From assembly GCF_022539665.2 (NCBI RefSeq), contig NC_081333.1:6508971-6572970 (forward strand): a stretch of DNA of 64,000 bases, in the 5' to 3' direction. This stretch comes from Daphnia carinata (Eukaryota; Arthropoda; Branchiopoda; Diplostraca; Daphniidae). Shown piece after piece: positions 26,485-41,400 of the stretch (position 1 is its first letter; the number at the start of each line of letters is the position of its first letter). The notes under the pieces were generated by a model. That model worked only from the letters and a program-made list of their open reading frames with translations, made no database searches and was not told the DNA's origin. The translations under genes and the position numbers were made by a program.

Positions 26485-29400
26485 ATGGAACATTCGCTGT
26501 TTTTCGCCACGCTCAGCGTCATTCTATTGCATTTCAATTTTGGTAAGTGTTCACAATCTATTTCGTTTCATTTATCACTCGTCTGCTAATGCAAAAGAGA
26601 TTTTCCCTCCACAATCTGGGTGGTCCAACCTGTTGTGGCCCGATGTGTTGGGACTGCTAAATACTTGCGGTGATGATCTCACTGATTACACGCTCTCGTT
26701 TTGTTCGCTTCCCATCGAAGATGATGGCCTGTCACGGTATCCGTGTCGTAGGATCAGAGAGCGTTGCAAGGGTCTCTGCGCCTCCCCGCTGGATGCGGGC
26801 TATTTATGTTTCACCGCTCGTTTGGTAAAAATCGGCGGCGACGCTCAGTTCAAACGACGAGTGCACGTCCACCTCCGCGATGGGTAGACAAGCAGGAAAG
26901 AAGGGGGTGAGATAAGTATAGGAAATTTTTTTTTATCTTGATTTCATACGCGACACGAAAGCGTTCGATTGTCATCCATCAAAACTATATCGCCCTGTAA
27001 CCATCTATCCCGCCGGATTAAACATCGTAACACGACCGCATTGCTCAACGACCCCATGGGCCGTCCAGGCTCAACTTTCCCATTGGTTTTGTTTTGTTTT
27101 TCGTAAACTCCGTAGGCTGTGGTATTATTAACATACGGCAATCGCTGTCGGCGGCCATTTTCACTAGTAGGATTTATTGCGTAGAAATCACACCTTGTAT
27201 TATGTTATGAAAATCTTTCCTCATATTACCCCAAAAGCAGAGGTGGAGTTGACTATTTTGTTGAAACAAGTAGCAACGCAATTGTCAGCGTTTTTTTGGT
27301 TTTTTCACGTTTCAGTGAAAGGGGGACAGCGCGTGTTTGATTACTTCTTCTGGGCATAACATAAAACTAAAAAACAATCCATTCCGTGGTGATAAGACCA
27401 CGTGTAACATACGTGTAACGGCCAGTTGCAGCAATTTCTCGCCATTCTTTCTCGCCAGCAATAGACTTACATGGCGTCTGCTTTGTCGAAGACGACATAG
27501 CGGTACGCGTGAAAAATTGAATGGCTGTGCGTGTACGATGCCGTACAATTGATGGGACGTGCGGGCAGACTAGCAGCCACATGCAGTTTCCTTTTTCGCT
27601 TGCGTTTCTTTCGTTTGTCTATGTGTGTGTGTGCGTACGTTGCTGACTTCATTATCAGTCCCAGGCCATATAGGTAAAATTCTATAAATGGAAGAGGGAG
27701 CCCAAGTGGAGCGGTCAGATTTCGGGAAACCAAATGACACGGTCAGCTCTTGTGAACTGATTCAGCAATTCGGTCGTCATCGTGTGGGTGGTGAGAATGG
27801 ATTGCCTTTTTTTCCCATGACTCTCGCACACGCTCGGCATTCGACGCCCAGTTTACACAGTGACGCCAGCTCTCAACAGCCTGTCTTCACAGACATTCGA
27901 CTTCGCGTCGTGTATTCCAGAACGTATTGTTACAAGAACGAACGGAACCTTTTTTTTTTATAGCTCGGAATTCGACAACGGCAATGTATTTCTTCGTCTA
28001 GCGCGTGTCTTTCTCGGTGGTGTTACTTTTACAACCCACGTAAAAAGGAAAGAGAATAATGTGTAGGCCACATATTCAGTGTAATATATTAGCGTCGGAC
28101 AGATTGCTGCCGTTGCTAAAGCAGACGCAGCGGCATAATACCCTTGCCAAACTGCCTCGCGAACGAACAGGCAAAAAGATAAAATTAGAGGAAACGAAAA
28201 TGAAAAAGGAAAAAGAACAAAACAAAAAACAAATCTCAATATTCCGGCAGCAAGGGGAGTCACAGTTCTAATTGTAGCGTCATTCCGTTTCCACAACCCT
28301 ACCCATCATCGGACAGTGCATTGCAAACGTGGGGTCAAAAAGCTTTCCAGAACCACTTCAAACAGGCCCGACAGCCCAATGCCCCGGTCCAACTGTACGG
28401 TCAATCATCTGATATATCCGGAGAACGGAAGCAGGTGTCCGGAAATCCACGCTTAACATCCGGTCGCCATTGAATGTTCTGATCTGGATCATCCTGACGC
28501 CATTGTGTTTAGCCTGACTGTGCATACAGTGCGTGACATCCTCCTGGGTGACGCCCGTACACGCGGCGCTGTGACGCAACTTTTTTTTCCTTTCCCGTTT
28601 GTTATCCTGTTTTCGTATTTTACGCGAGGTAGTAGAAAAAGCCAGGGAGCAGTTGCCTCTGCTTGTTTACATGGTACAGTTGTGAATTGCTATACGCTAC
28701 GTAGCCATATTATAGCCACATCTGTCATCTCGTAAAAACAAAACAGTTGCTGGAAACCTTCAAGGTAAAAAAAAAGAAATGAATAAAAATAGGAAAAAAA
28801 TAAAAATAAAAATAACACAAGTAAGAAATAAAGAAGAAGTGGCAACGAGTATGCGCGCGTGTGGTAGTTTTGTTTTTGTAGGAATATGGGCCCGGTGGCC
28901 GTCGCTGCTGATGTGGGCGCGCGCACCTGCTCGCCGTTGACCAAAAGTCGCACCATTGACCAACCGTAAACCGGAAATTTTTCTTCCTATTTGACACTCT
29001 CGTGTTTTCAGTTTTTTTTTTCTTTTTTTCCCTGTCACGTTGAAAGACTTTTCTATACAACGTCAGTAAACGCACAACAAAACAGCAAAACATAACCCAC
29101 CACATTTCAATCAAATGCGAGCAAGGCCGTAGCTGGTATATCGTCATTGGCAATGCGCATGTCTACTCTACATTTCAGCATGTGTTTGATGCAAACTGTC
29201 TTGCTCAGGCACACAGCAACAAGCCAATGATCACAATAATTCTTTATGGTGGGCCATAGTTGGCCCGTGCGCGACCAGCTGCTGGCCGTGGCTGCCGAAC
29301 GAGTTGGGTTTCAGCTGCCGCTTCTGCGGTTGGACGAGACCTCGGTGAGGTTCTTTCAGCTGGCCAGCCCAACCCTTGGTAGCAATGGCACCACTGTACA

Positions 29401-32400
29401 CCACGCACATACCACTCTACATACGCACACTGCGTTCTATTTTCCACCGGCTTCTTTTGTTCGTCACCTGCTGGCTGCTGCCGTCCGTTCATTTCCCCCT
29501 GAAAAACAGTCACCCCTTCCAATTTCCCTTTCTTTTTTCATCCTTTTTTTCTTTCACCTCTTTTTTTCTCTGCTGCTTTCATACTCCATTGTTTCTAATT
29601 GTTCACAAAAAAAAAGCCGTTCTTCTCCTTTTTGCATCTTTCAGTCCGTTGGCATCCTCATTCTTTTTCTCGTTTGCTTTCTTGTTCTACATTTACAACG
29701 GGCTAGTCAGCTATTCTGTACGCATTATTAACGGTTGCCGTCGGTGATGCCCCCTTCGACCTGACGTCACAGTCTTTAATACCTGCGCTGCTGGGTTTTC
29801 AAGGAAAAAGAAAACAAATATATATATGTATACATATATTCTTGTATACATTTCCTTTATCTATCCCAAGTCCGGGAATGCCATCCCCTTTTAGTTGGTG
29901 ATGTCCGATTCATCCAAAGATCCGTATCAAGATGAGGGTGCGTGGAAAACGTGACGGCAAATTATCTCCAACTCTTAGGCGTTATTTGTTTAGTTGTTTC
30001 CCCCCTATCTTTTCCTTTTTTTTTTTTTTTTTCTTTTCTTTTTCTTTTCATTTGAAACAAGAAAGAAAAACAAAAGAATGCCATCTTAGCTCTTCGTTTC
30101 CTGGGCTCGTAAAGAAAGCAATGTATTAAAAGTGAATACTACTACAACAATAAATTCTGCGTATCACAGCAATCAATCGAATATCAGCGCAACGAATTAG
30201 CAAGCTGCAAGAATGATGTAATTAGAGAAAAAAAACGTCAGGGCTTGAACCAGTGTCATCTTCAATCACAATTAACGAAATGTACGTTCCGATTCAGCTA
30301 CGGAAATCTGACCAAAAGTGACCAGCCGGAAGTGTGGAAGCCTCTAGTATTCCCCCATCTGCTCTGCCTGTCGGGTCTTGCATGTATCCTTTTTCTTACC
30401 TTTCCTGTTTTGCGCTCCATCTCGATGTACATAGGGCTTCCGGTAGGCTCTCATCTGCTCTTTCCCCTCTCCCCCGGTCTGCCCAAATTTTCTAAAAAAA
30501 TTCAATCAAGTCACAACATGCAAGTCTCTTTGTACGGGCATATAGGCTAACAAAATGTAGCTGTGTGCAGTATACCTGTTGGGTTGCAAGGACTGTTGCG
30601 TTCGGATACAACAACAAACAAAAAAAAATATAGAAAGAGAGAGAGACAGAAAACAAAACAACACATCCTTCCTGCTTAGATGCATGATTGATTCTTTTTT
30701 CCTTAATCGTACATATTGTTTGGCTACGTTTGCGACGGCTTGATATACCCGCATCTCCTTGTTTACATCTTCTGATCGTTTCTCTGTGAGAAAGACGAAA
30801 AATGGGTTCACCGCCTTAGATCGTAACTGTCCGGTCGGCCCCTACACGGGTCTCTCACAAGCATTTTAAGAGCTGGCAGTAAAAAACAAAACAAAAAAAA
30901 AAAAAAAAGCAAGAATGATAAAAGGTAAAAGACTTTCAATGGCCCTCCTTCTCCGCAGGCTCTAGCAATCCATTATGTTTCTAATAGGGCTTGAAGGGCT
31001 CAAATTTGGAGATTGAATTACGAATGAAACTGTCCAGCCACAAAATCAAACTTTTTATGCTTGCAGCGCCAGCCATGTCTCAACTGTTGCTCCATCTATT
31101 TACTTGATCGTGATAATGTTATAAAACATCACAGTTGAGTGGTGATGTGCTCCAGGCAAGGAAAGGGGCCGTCAACCTACTAACGCATCCCTACACTTCC
31201 AAAGATACACGTCAATGAGCGTGTATCTACCATTTTTAACTCGATTGGCGCTAGATTTGTATCCTTCAGAAAATCGTAAAAAAAACAAGAGATTTAAAAA
31301 GATGTGTAAATGCGGATAGAAAAATGTTCAACGCTTATGGACATTGGTTAGGTTTCAGACTCGCGGCGTATGGCACTGGGGTTGGGTTAAACGATGAACC
31401 CTTTTCCGGATGCCAATGGAAATATGTAAATAAAATAGAAACCAAAGAAGGAAAATGGATATGGTCGAACAGTAGCCAGTTTACGCCAACTACCAGCGAG
31501 AGGTTTGTCACCTGCCTAAACATTGCCACACAACCGCCGTCCTGTACGTGCCACTAAAACAAAAATGAAGAAGGTTTGGCAGGGCCTTTAGCGGTTTTTC
31601 AAAGACCAAGTATAAACCAGCAAGAAAAGCGGGACAGCCGCGTGCAAAACACAGCTTCTTGTCCAACCCATCTCCCGTGACACGCACAATAGCCAAAAAA
31701 AAAAAAACGCAGAAACGAAAGCAAATGCAACTTCTCTGTAATTTTCAATAATTATTTTCTCTGTAACGGCCCTTGGATCGGCTATTGGATACTAGTGTCA
31801 TTCGCTATTAAGAGTGCTTTGCTGAAGACACTGGAAATAATGTTAAGCATCAAACATATTCCCATTGGTCCATTTATTCACCTACCTATAAACCGGCTTA
31901 TAGAAATATAGGTATAGCTATTCGTGATGGCTCTTACACGCCACGACAACAAAGCGCCGGTCTTCGAGAACACTCCAAAATTGATTGGTTACACATAACT
32001 ATAATCTGTCCCATTTGAACTGTCCTCGTCCCTTTGTTCCATTGGCTCAGCTCTACGATGTTCTGAATTAACTGCGGATGCGAACTTTTCTAGTCGTCCA
32101 TGCTACGGAACCCGGAGTCGCATTGACCATAAAAAAACTAACGTCTGTTGCACGCATAAATATTTCAGCCTTGTTCAACCCTTTTATATCGAAAAGATGA
32201 TAGGGATCTACGATGACTTTGCTCATGGGTACGCTCCCCAGCGTCGTTCGCCGGAAGATCGAATATTCATGGAAGTCCTTCCTATCGCCTGTCGATGGTG
32301 AACATTCTTATCAGAAGCAGCCGAGTGGGAGAGTGTTGCGTTAATCATTATATCGTACGTGTAGATTTCGAAAGTAAGGTCGTATTATTTTGCGGTATAG

Positions 32401-35400
32401 GAAGACTTTGTTGCTTTAGTCAAATGAATAAAAATTACGCATGTACTAGACGTCTAACCAATAGACGGAATATATTATCCATTCCCCTTTTCCTCAAAAG
32501 GTATGAAACGAATTGAGAATCGAAAACAAAGTTCATCGGAGTTTGCGGTTTTTTACGATATGAATCACGACATTTGTGATGGAATACATGCCGATGCAGT
32601 AATCGAGCCGATTTGAGCCAAGGCTTCTTCCTTGTCTCATCTATTCCCTCTTCCAAAAATTCCGATTTTCATTATGAGGCGTGTTACGGCCTCGAAGTAA
32701 CGTGACCTTACTACACACAGTTTCACCTATGTCGTTCTAAATCGAACTTGCGATTAATCAAATGATGCAGAGCGGCTCGCTTCGACCTTTCCAAACAGGA
32801 TACACCGAGCCCTTTGTTACGATAATATTTCACCAAAACCATAACGCATTGCCTCGAGTGCTTTACGGGATTGCCCCAAATGGTACACACAAAAAACCAC
32901 GCATCGTTAAGTGCTGCGAAACAATCTGGGAAACTCTAGACATTTCATTAGCCAAAGATACCTAATAAGATATCCATATGTCCAGCTTTGAAACCATAAA
33001 AAAGTTGTCGAGCCGGGCGTTAACCGACGCCGTACCGGATCGAAACTGGGTGTAGTCTAAACCGGTTAAACTGTAGCATCAAGTAAGTGACGCGCTCATA
33101 CAACATATGTCAACCGGGTCACTGACCAGTGGCATATGTGTGTAATCTACGCTTCAGGAAAAGTGCTCTGCAGCAATCGGCTCGAATTTTCGTCGGTATG
33201 AGGGTTTTATATTTTTTATCAATCATAACCGGAAGCGAATTTAAGAGCATTTTAACGGATTCTTTCGGCTGTCAGCGTTTGTGTTTGCTGTGTCAAGCGC
33301 AATTTCTGCTCGTGCTTGCCAAGACAAGAAGGGAGCAGCTGCATCTGCAATGTGAACGACCAGACCCGGTGTTGTCGTTGAATGCCAGCCAGCGATTGCA
33401 CGCCGACAAAAGGTGGTGCAACGGAACTACACGAAAACGGAAAATCTACGCTTTTAAAGGGGGAAGCGAATAAAAAAAAGTGACGAGCGTCCGTCCAACC
33501 TCGTAGATTACACAGTAGCTCGATTCTATTTTGGGGATTTGGCAACCGTTGAATGTCTTCATTTCTAAAATTGCCAACAGAACTTACGTGTGTTACACAA
33601 CGAGTGAGGGCTTTGGAAGATATCTGAAAACGAAGAGAAACTCACAGTTTTGGGCTACCCCTCCATCTATCTTTTGATTTCTCCTCTTAAAAATATGCAT
33701 GCAAAAAGAACAACAAGTATTCATCGAGTCATCAGTTCTTGTTTTGATCGGATTTAGCCAACCACGTTGCGAAAGACAAGGCAAAGACCTGGCTGCTTAC
33801 TTTGGTAGATTGTCACATTTTTAAACAAGCGTCAATCTGCAGCGGATTTGTGTCCAACAATATCAATTAATACTCTTCTGATTGCATGATACGAAGACAT
33901 TTTTTTAATGTTTATCTCGTTATGTGTTGTGTGATTTCTCCACAGTGCGTGCAGACTTATCGAAGTATCTTTTGGTCATCCTCGCTTTCACGTTTGGCAA
34001 ACAAAATGTTTTGTTTCCGATTGCTAACCCTTATGCGAAAGGTGAGAAACTTGCCGATTAAAGATGTAAGCATTCAGTGGTAAAGACTGAAAAAAAATCA
34101 GAACAAACAAACAAAACGAACAAACAAAATAAAACTCAAGAACCACATGATGCTATTTGGATCGGGTGCTATAAAAATTTCGGCAAATGGTAATCGATTA
34201 AAATGTTTTATTTGTTTTTGTCTTTTTGTTTTATTTGGTTTGCCAAAACATGCGAGCCGAAATCTAGTCGTTAAAAGCGCTGAAGGAGGTACGGTAAAGA
34301 GAAGGAAAAAAAAAAATAAAAAAAAAATATAGAATAAAATAAAACAGAAATAAGAAAGACCATAAAGATGAGAAAACGAGCAAAAGGGTAAGGCCACCAA
34401 CGGTGAAACCCATCCATGTGGCTGAGCGCATTGCCAGAGTGAATCAGTGCTTGATCTGCAGCATGGCCGGTAACCGCTGAGGGTGATCGGCCAGAAATAG
34501 TCCTCTACGCGATATGTCCTTGCGTCTTTTTGGGTGGTGGGAATGGGAGGGCGGGAGGGGACGCTTCAACGCTAACGTGAACATATCAGTACAATCAACC
34601 GACCCTGGGAGAGCGCGACGAACATTCGACCTCGTCCCACGTAAAAATCGGAGTTAGCTTGATTTACTACCGGACTGGGCGCGGACACCCCACCAAAAAT
34701 AATCATCGAGAGAGTGGTTGAAAGTAAGAAAGAAAAAAAAAAGAAAACGAAAGCAGAAAGGAAACTCCGTGGAGGTCACCGCCTTTTTGACTGGTCGCGC
34801 TTCTATAAATTAACCACCCCTTTTTTTCTTATTGCCGTGTCACTGTAATGACTCCAGATAAGGAGGGGAAAAAAAATAAAAGGTTTAAAGTAAAAGGTGA
34901 TAGGACGTAGCAAGTCGAGAACGGAAAGCAGAGTGCGACAAGCGCTCAACAGCACAAAGAAGAAACACGTACTCGGGACGTAGAGGCTGCCGCGAGACAA
35001 ATAAAAAAGCAAAGGGATCGAGGCCTTTGGCTCCATAACGCACGCCAACACGACACGGATGTGTCAGACAGGACCAGGGGAATTTTACTTCCATGGCGCC
35101 TCGACCTGCCTCTCCCTCTCTCTCGCCCTTTCCCTGGCTCTCCATCTCTCTGACTCTGCCCCGTTTTAGCGTTACTGGCGGCCTCTCGCTTCCTATTTAT
35201 TCTGTAGATTCTTCCCTATTTCAACTGCCTCACCAAACAGGGAAGCAACAGATAGCGAAGACTACCCGCAGTGCAGCCATATCTGTATGTCTCGGAACTC
35301 GGTGTCGATCCTCGAAGCCCGCGGTTTTAGCTATCGCTATCTTGTGCAACCGCTTTCGACAACGAAAACGAAAAAAAAAAAAAGGAGGAAAAAAAAAGAA

Positions 35401-38400
35401 AAAGAAAAAGAAAACGAAAAAAAAGAAAACATTTCCAAAACTCTGGTGACGTTAAACAGTCTCCAGGATGACAAGGAATAAAATCAAGAAAATAAAAAGA
35501 AAGACGACAGTGACAGGAGTCACCGGAAAGCTTTTTCACGTCTCCCCTTGAATTCCTCAGGTATTCCAATAACATGACGTGCCACCAGCGGTTCAACCCC
35601 AAGCGGGTGGTGCTGCGCTCACGACCGCGTGTGGCCCTTCGTGTACTAGACTATATCCTTTCCAAAAAGGCGAAAGGTCATGCCAGTCTAGCATTCCTTA
35701 TCGACAACTTCTATGCGCGCAACTCGTACTACGTATCCGAGTAATGGCCTTGAGTGCTGCTTTCATTTCAAATGCTCGCCCGTAGTGTCTGTTAAATCAG
35801 TTAATCGTTTTGATGTTGTCCAAATCATACGGTAATCAGAGCAACAATTACCATGACCTAATGCTTCGGTTTGGACACATTTAACTTCGAGTTTTTTTTT
35901 CTTTTACAAGAAATTTCACGTTGAGCCAAACAAATTTAGATCACAAGTCTAAATCTTTATCACAGATTACGAGTTTGCATAAAAATTAAAGAATTTTATT
36001 TGAATGATTTCTATTTAAGTTTGAGTTTCTCGTTCTAAAATAGAACGAAAAAAAAACAAAAATGAGATAAAAATGAGATATATGATCACATGGAACCATA
36101 TCGATAGTGACCTATATACATAAGCAAAATACCCAATACATGTACAAGAATCGCTCTCATAGCGTGATCTCATATTCGGGATTAGAAAGTTGTTCAGAGC
36201 TTGGACGCAGTGGGTGATATTCGGGGAAAGCAGAAGGGGGGGGGGAGGATTTGAATGATCACTTTGTGTCCTTCTCTCTTGTAGATGTTATGATAGTGTG
36301 GAACATAGTCTATATTGCAGTATCAATTTTCCACATCGGTGTCCTAAACTGCAAAACGTTTGCCTTTACTTTCCATCGTATTAGATTATTCTGTGTATGT
36401 ACACATATTTTTCGTTCGTTACTAAACGATACCATAGTTACAATTACTTTCTCTAATGGCTATAAGTTCCGTTAAGTATTTGCTGATCTAAATGTTTGCA
36501 GAATTTTTGTTGAACAACAATTACCCTCGTGTTACCGAGCTGTTTGAGGAACCCAAATAAAACATGTGGTTGATGCCACCAGCTTTGTAAAGGTTTTTCG
36601 ACCAGCAGACAGCGAATCAGAACTCATTGCCTACAAAAGCAAAGTCATGATGAACACGGAAAACTTGAATTAGATTTTCCTTACTTTACATCAGGTAGCG
36701 AAGACGACAATGTTTAGGGTTTCTTTTTTTTTTTGTGCGAAATTATCATATTTTCGAATGGAAAAATTTCATGCGCCGCCTATACAAGCAATTTAAGTTT
36801 TCACAGGCAATTTTAATATTGCGAATCATTTCCCAACGAGACACGTACGAACCATAATCGGCCATTTATGGAGCGCTTCAGGAAACGAAAAGCGATTTTT
36901 GATTTTCGATTTCCCCTGCACAATGAGGGGCTTTGATTTGTAAGAACAGTGACGAAACACTGATGGTTTTTCTGCACCAATGACTAATGGCAACCTAATT
37001 TATCGACATCCAAAAAAGACTTGTTTCTAAAAAAATACCCGACCGCCACATTAAATTTCCTCTTGACTGCAGGTTTTATAGTTGATATCTGATCGTAACG
37101 AATTTGCTGTTTAGAAGCTAATGAATCAGCTGTGACCTCGATTAGACCCTTTTAATAGCTAGCGTCGATTTACAAGCAAGGCAGTTAGACAAAGTTGGAA
37201 AAAAAAAAGAATCTAGTTCCTTCGTGAGTTTCTTTAACGTGCTCCGAATTTTATTCCTCTGTTATTAGAAGGCCCGGTTTGCCTTTGGCGCTATGCAGCG
37301 GTGGCACTATTTAGCAAAAAAATATGTATATTATAATAACATGTGTATATTCTGTAGCAGGGACGCAGTTTTGCGTTCGTTTTTATTTTATTTTATTTTT
37401 TTATGATCAAGCTGACTAACATTGTAATTCATCTTATTGGAACTTTGCTCAAACAGGAGGTGTCCGAGGAGTAAGCATCACATCAATTCGAGTGCCACCA
37501 GCCGTGGAGTATGGTAGCGAGTCTGTGGTACTAGACTGCGATTACACGTTGGCTTCGCACGAGAAGCAGGGCCTCGTTGTTCAGTGGTTCTTTCGTGACC
37601 ATCCTCTTCCTGTATACCAATGGATTCCGGGCAAGAGACCTCAAGATAATGGACCGCTTAAAGGTCGTCTGAATTTGGAATATCGCGCTTCAGAAGATCC
37701 CTATCATCGTCATAGGGCGCTGGAAATCTTGAACCCATCGACCGATCTAGGAGGCGATTACCGCTGCAAAGTATGAAATGCTTTAGTACTATTCAAGACG
37801 ATGCTCTTTTACAAATTCCCATGTTCGCGCGTATTTTATTTTCCGTCTTCCATTTCATAGGTAGCCACATTTGACAACGAAGACAGTCAGAACGCTCAAA
37901 TGGTTGTGTATGGTAAGCATATGTTCAAATCCCTACTCTCTGGTAACACTTACAATTATTTAGTTTGAAGTTCCGCACTGAACGGTTTTTTTTTCTCTTT
38001 TTATTCATTTTATTTATTATTGGTTTTTATTTTACTGATTCATTTGCCACCGCACCGCTATTTGGTAAGCGTTTATCTCTCCTTCCATGCCATACAATAG
38101 CGGTTCACAAAGTGGGACATGCAGTGTAAGGAAAACATTTTGCCGTTTTGCAGGTTTGTCCCACATTGCGGGTCCCCATAAGAGTAACATTGATAACATT
38201 TAGCAACCTGGGTAAGCTTAGGGGTTGTGTGGTATGAAAGTTTTGCTTGATACTCGGGTTGCTGAAACATGATAATAATTCGAAGTATAAGGAATTAGCT
38301 GTGGTCACTGCGGCAGGGAAAACGGTTGTTAAAAGACCGTGCTTTTCATCACTGGTCAAAAGATCCCGAGGGTTCAGCTCCGGGCAAGCTCCGCCCTTTC

Positions 38401-41400
38401 CCATTTTGCAGGAATTCTAATTTAGCAAGTCTCCCACTTTGTGTACCGCTACTGTATAACGAAACCCCTTGGTTAAAGAAAATGTGGAAGGAATAAGAAC
38501 ACAAATTGGACGTAATTAAAAACAGCATGTGAAGAACAAAAAAATAAAAAAATTTTAAATAATAAATAAATTAACGTTCAAGAGACCATAATTCTGCAGC
38601 CGTTTATACTCAGGTAGCTTAACATTACTTCTAGCAAAAAATCAATGTGCCAAAAGGTGCAAAAGAATAAATAACATCAACTGGTGCAAACGCATTGCCA
38701 ATTCTAGTTGTGAGGGGCGACTGAAGCTGAGCGTTTATTTTTAAAGTCCAATAAATTATTACATAAAAATAGAGGATAAAAGCCAACGGGTATGCATGAT
38801 GGTAATGCCGCAGATTTGCAAACCACCCACACGTTTTCCCGAACGAAGGCATCGCTGTTTGAATTGGTGAATGCATGAGTCGGCCAGAGACACTCTAATA
38901 CAATTTGACGATGATTTGACAAAATCTAACAAACAAAGCCAAAAAAAAAAACGAAATAAATTACCCCATTTGCTTGGACTCCCTTATCGCGGTAGTCGAC
39001 ATACGAATAGCTGCTATAGTAAACCGGAATCCGACGAGCTTTTCCATGCGTAGTCGGCCAACGCAAATCAATAATCTGACAAACTGTACAGTGATTATAT
39101 TTTGGTTGGTGTTTCTGTATCTGATTGCAGTACCGGCAGCTTCGTTCACAGTAGAAAAGACCAAACCAACGACATCCTCGGTGAACGTGACCTGTAAGGT
39201 CGAAGGCGTTTACCCGCTTCCCCAACTTGAGTTGATCCAGGAGGACGGACCCCATGGAAATAGGTATTGGAATTTCGCCTATTGTTTGCCTTTCTAGCAA
39301 TAACTTATTCACCTCCAACATTTACCACGAAAACCAAAACATTTTTGCTTGGTGTTTGCCTGTGCATTGTACGCGTGTGTGCGTGCGTGCGTGCATATGG
39401 TGCAGTATGTAAGTTCTCTGGGCCTGCCGGCATGCGGGGAGAATGTATAAAATTCGGAAAAGAGGAAAAATATATATATAAGATATAGGTAAAGACACAA
39501 GAGGGCAAGAGCATGAAAGAGAAAAACCGAAGCCAAGGAAAATAAACGGCTCGTGACCTCGCCGTGTCAAAAGCCACTCACGTTCTTATCATTAAAATGC
39601 TACATCGACCGGCCGTCGTCGATGGCGCGTTGCATGGCTGATCATAAAATATATTCATTGCAAAAGTGGGCCACCAGCCCGCAGTTCATCTGACTTGATA
39701 CTTTATGCTATTCCCATTGTTCTTCTCGAATTTACTTTCATTTTCTTGGGATGTTGTGGCTTTTAAACAGGATGGTTGTGAAAGAGGCAACTCTTTACAT
39801 CTCATCACGTGGTGGCCGCTACGATGCTACTTTGTACCGAATTTTGGAAGACGAGCAACTACCGTCCGATACCGCCTTCGAATGCCTCCTTTCTTTGCCC
39901 GCCACGGAGTATCAGACTGCGCAGAAGATGAATTATCAACCAGGTACACATGCCCTCAATTATCTAGAAATGCACATTTTTTTTTCACACGCCTGTTTGC
40001 ATTTATATTCACTGACCGGGTGACTGTGCACGTAATTCTCCAATTCAATCTGATGCTGACGATGGCTTATTATCAGGCACGCCTTTGGATGGCGGTATCA
40101 TTCCCCAGGCGGCTAATGCTATAAATGAAGATCATTCACAAACCGGGATGGGTTCTGGTGGTGGTACAAGCATTCCTTCCGTTTCGGCACCGCACCGTTC
40201 TCAGGATGCTATTGCACCTCCAGCAGAGGACACAACCGTTGAAGACGATTCCGAGAACGCTAGTGTTTGGCAAAGCGGCACAGGACGAGGCATTCGAGCT
40301 CATGAAACCACTACTGGTATTTATAAAGCTTTTCCAAGATCACCAATCGGTGTTGTTTTCTCTACAAAATTTAATTTTATGTGTAGACTTTAAATAGTCT
40401 ATTTTAGACTTTAAATAGTCTACATAAAATTAAATTTTGTCGGAAAACGATTTTATGATAGAAGTAAAGAGCATATTGCAACCTAAAAGGATGTTAACAA
40501 TTTTGATGAAATCATCATGTTTGATAAGGCAATTCAGGCGAGAATGGCTTTTATTCTATATCCTATTTTACGAGCAAGCTTTACGCTTGTTTTCTTTTTT
40601 TTTTTTTCTTCTCCGCCTATTCCTGGCTCATTGGATCCTGCCCTTCTGAGTTAGCACAGTTTTTATTTTTTTAAAAAACCCGAAAAACTTTAGTTTCCTT
40701 TCATCTACCTAAAAAAAAATAAAAAAAAAATTACGTAGGTGACCATCTGCACAAGAGAAAGGAAAAATTGGCATAAGGAATTTTCATATTTACTTGCTTG
40801 ATCACACTAGAGTATTCTGCTGAGCGAGATTGCAGAATTAATTTCGCTTGTACCAGTTTGGAGAGCTTAGTGTTGTTATGATTATAAATTCAGAGTTTCT
40901 TGTTTTTTTCTTTAATCTAGTTTTTTTTTCGTTGTTGTTCGAATATTCGTTTAAGAAAGCCTATTTCCAAAGGTTGAAAATGTTCGAAGTTATTAGTTAT
41001 TTACTCTAGTTCTCAACACCATTTTCTATGTGACCACAGCACGAATTAACGCTAAGGGAATGCGGAATTTTTAAATCACGTAGTATGCCATCTCTTGCTT
41101 AGAACACCAATCTTCAAAATGTATGTTCACCAATTTTGGCCTCTTGCGTAGATCGTTTAAAAAGGCTAGCACGAGTATCAAAAGAAACAGAACATGAATA
41201 AGAGAATAGTACGTTCAAAATCGAAAATTTAGTTCTCCATACCCAATGGCCCTTGTTTTCATTTTGGGTCCAAAAGCATGGCATACTAATTAATCTTCTC
41301 CCTTTCATTACCGAGATTTGCGCTGTCTCCTGTGTTTGCGTTCAGAGTACTAGCAAAATGGATTCTTGATGCTTTTGCCTTGTTAACAAATTTAACATAT

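Noticed and set aside
27688-27963. Possible additional exon of the plus-strand Ig gene inside its first intron.
   Set aside because: Exon 1 and the exon at 37457 already join in phase, and the translation here has no Ig features.
33129-33473. Open frame of 114 codons on the plus strand as a possible gene.
   Set aside because: Cys- and Arg-rich composition looked domain-like at first, but no known spacing pattern fits and no splice continuation was found.
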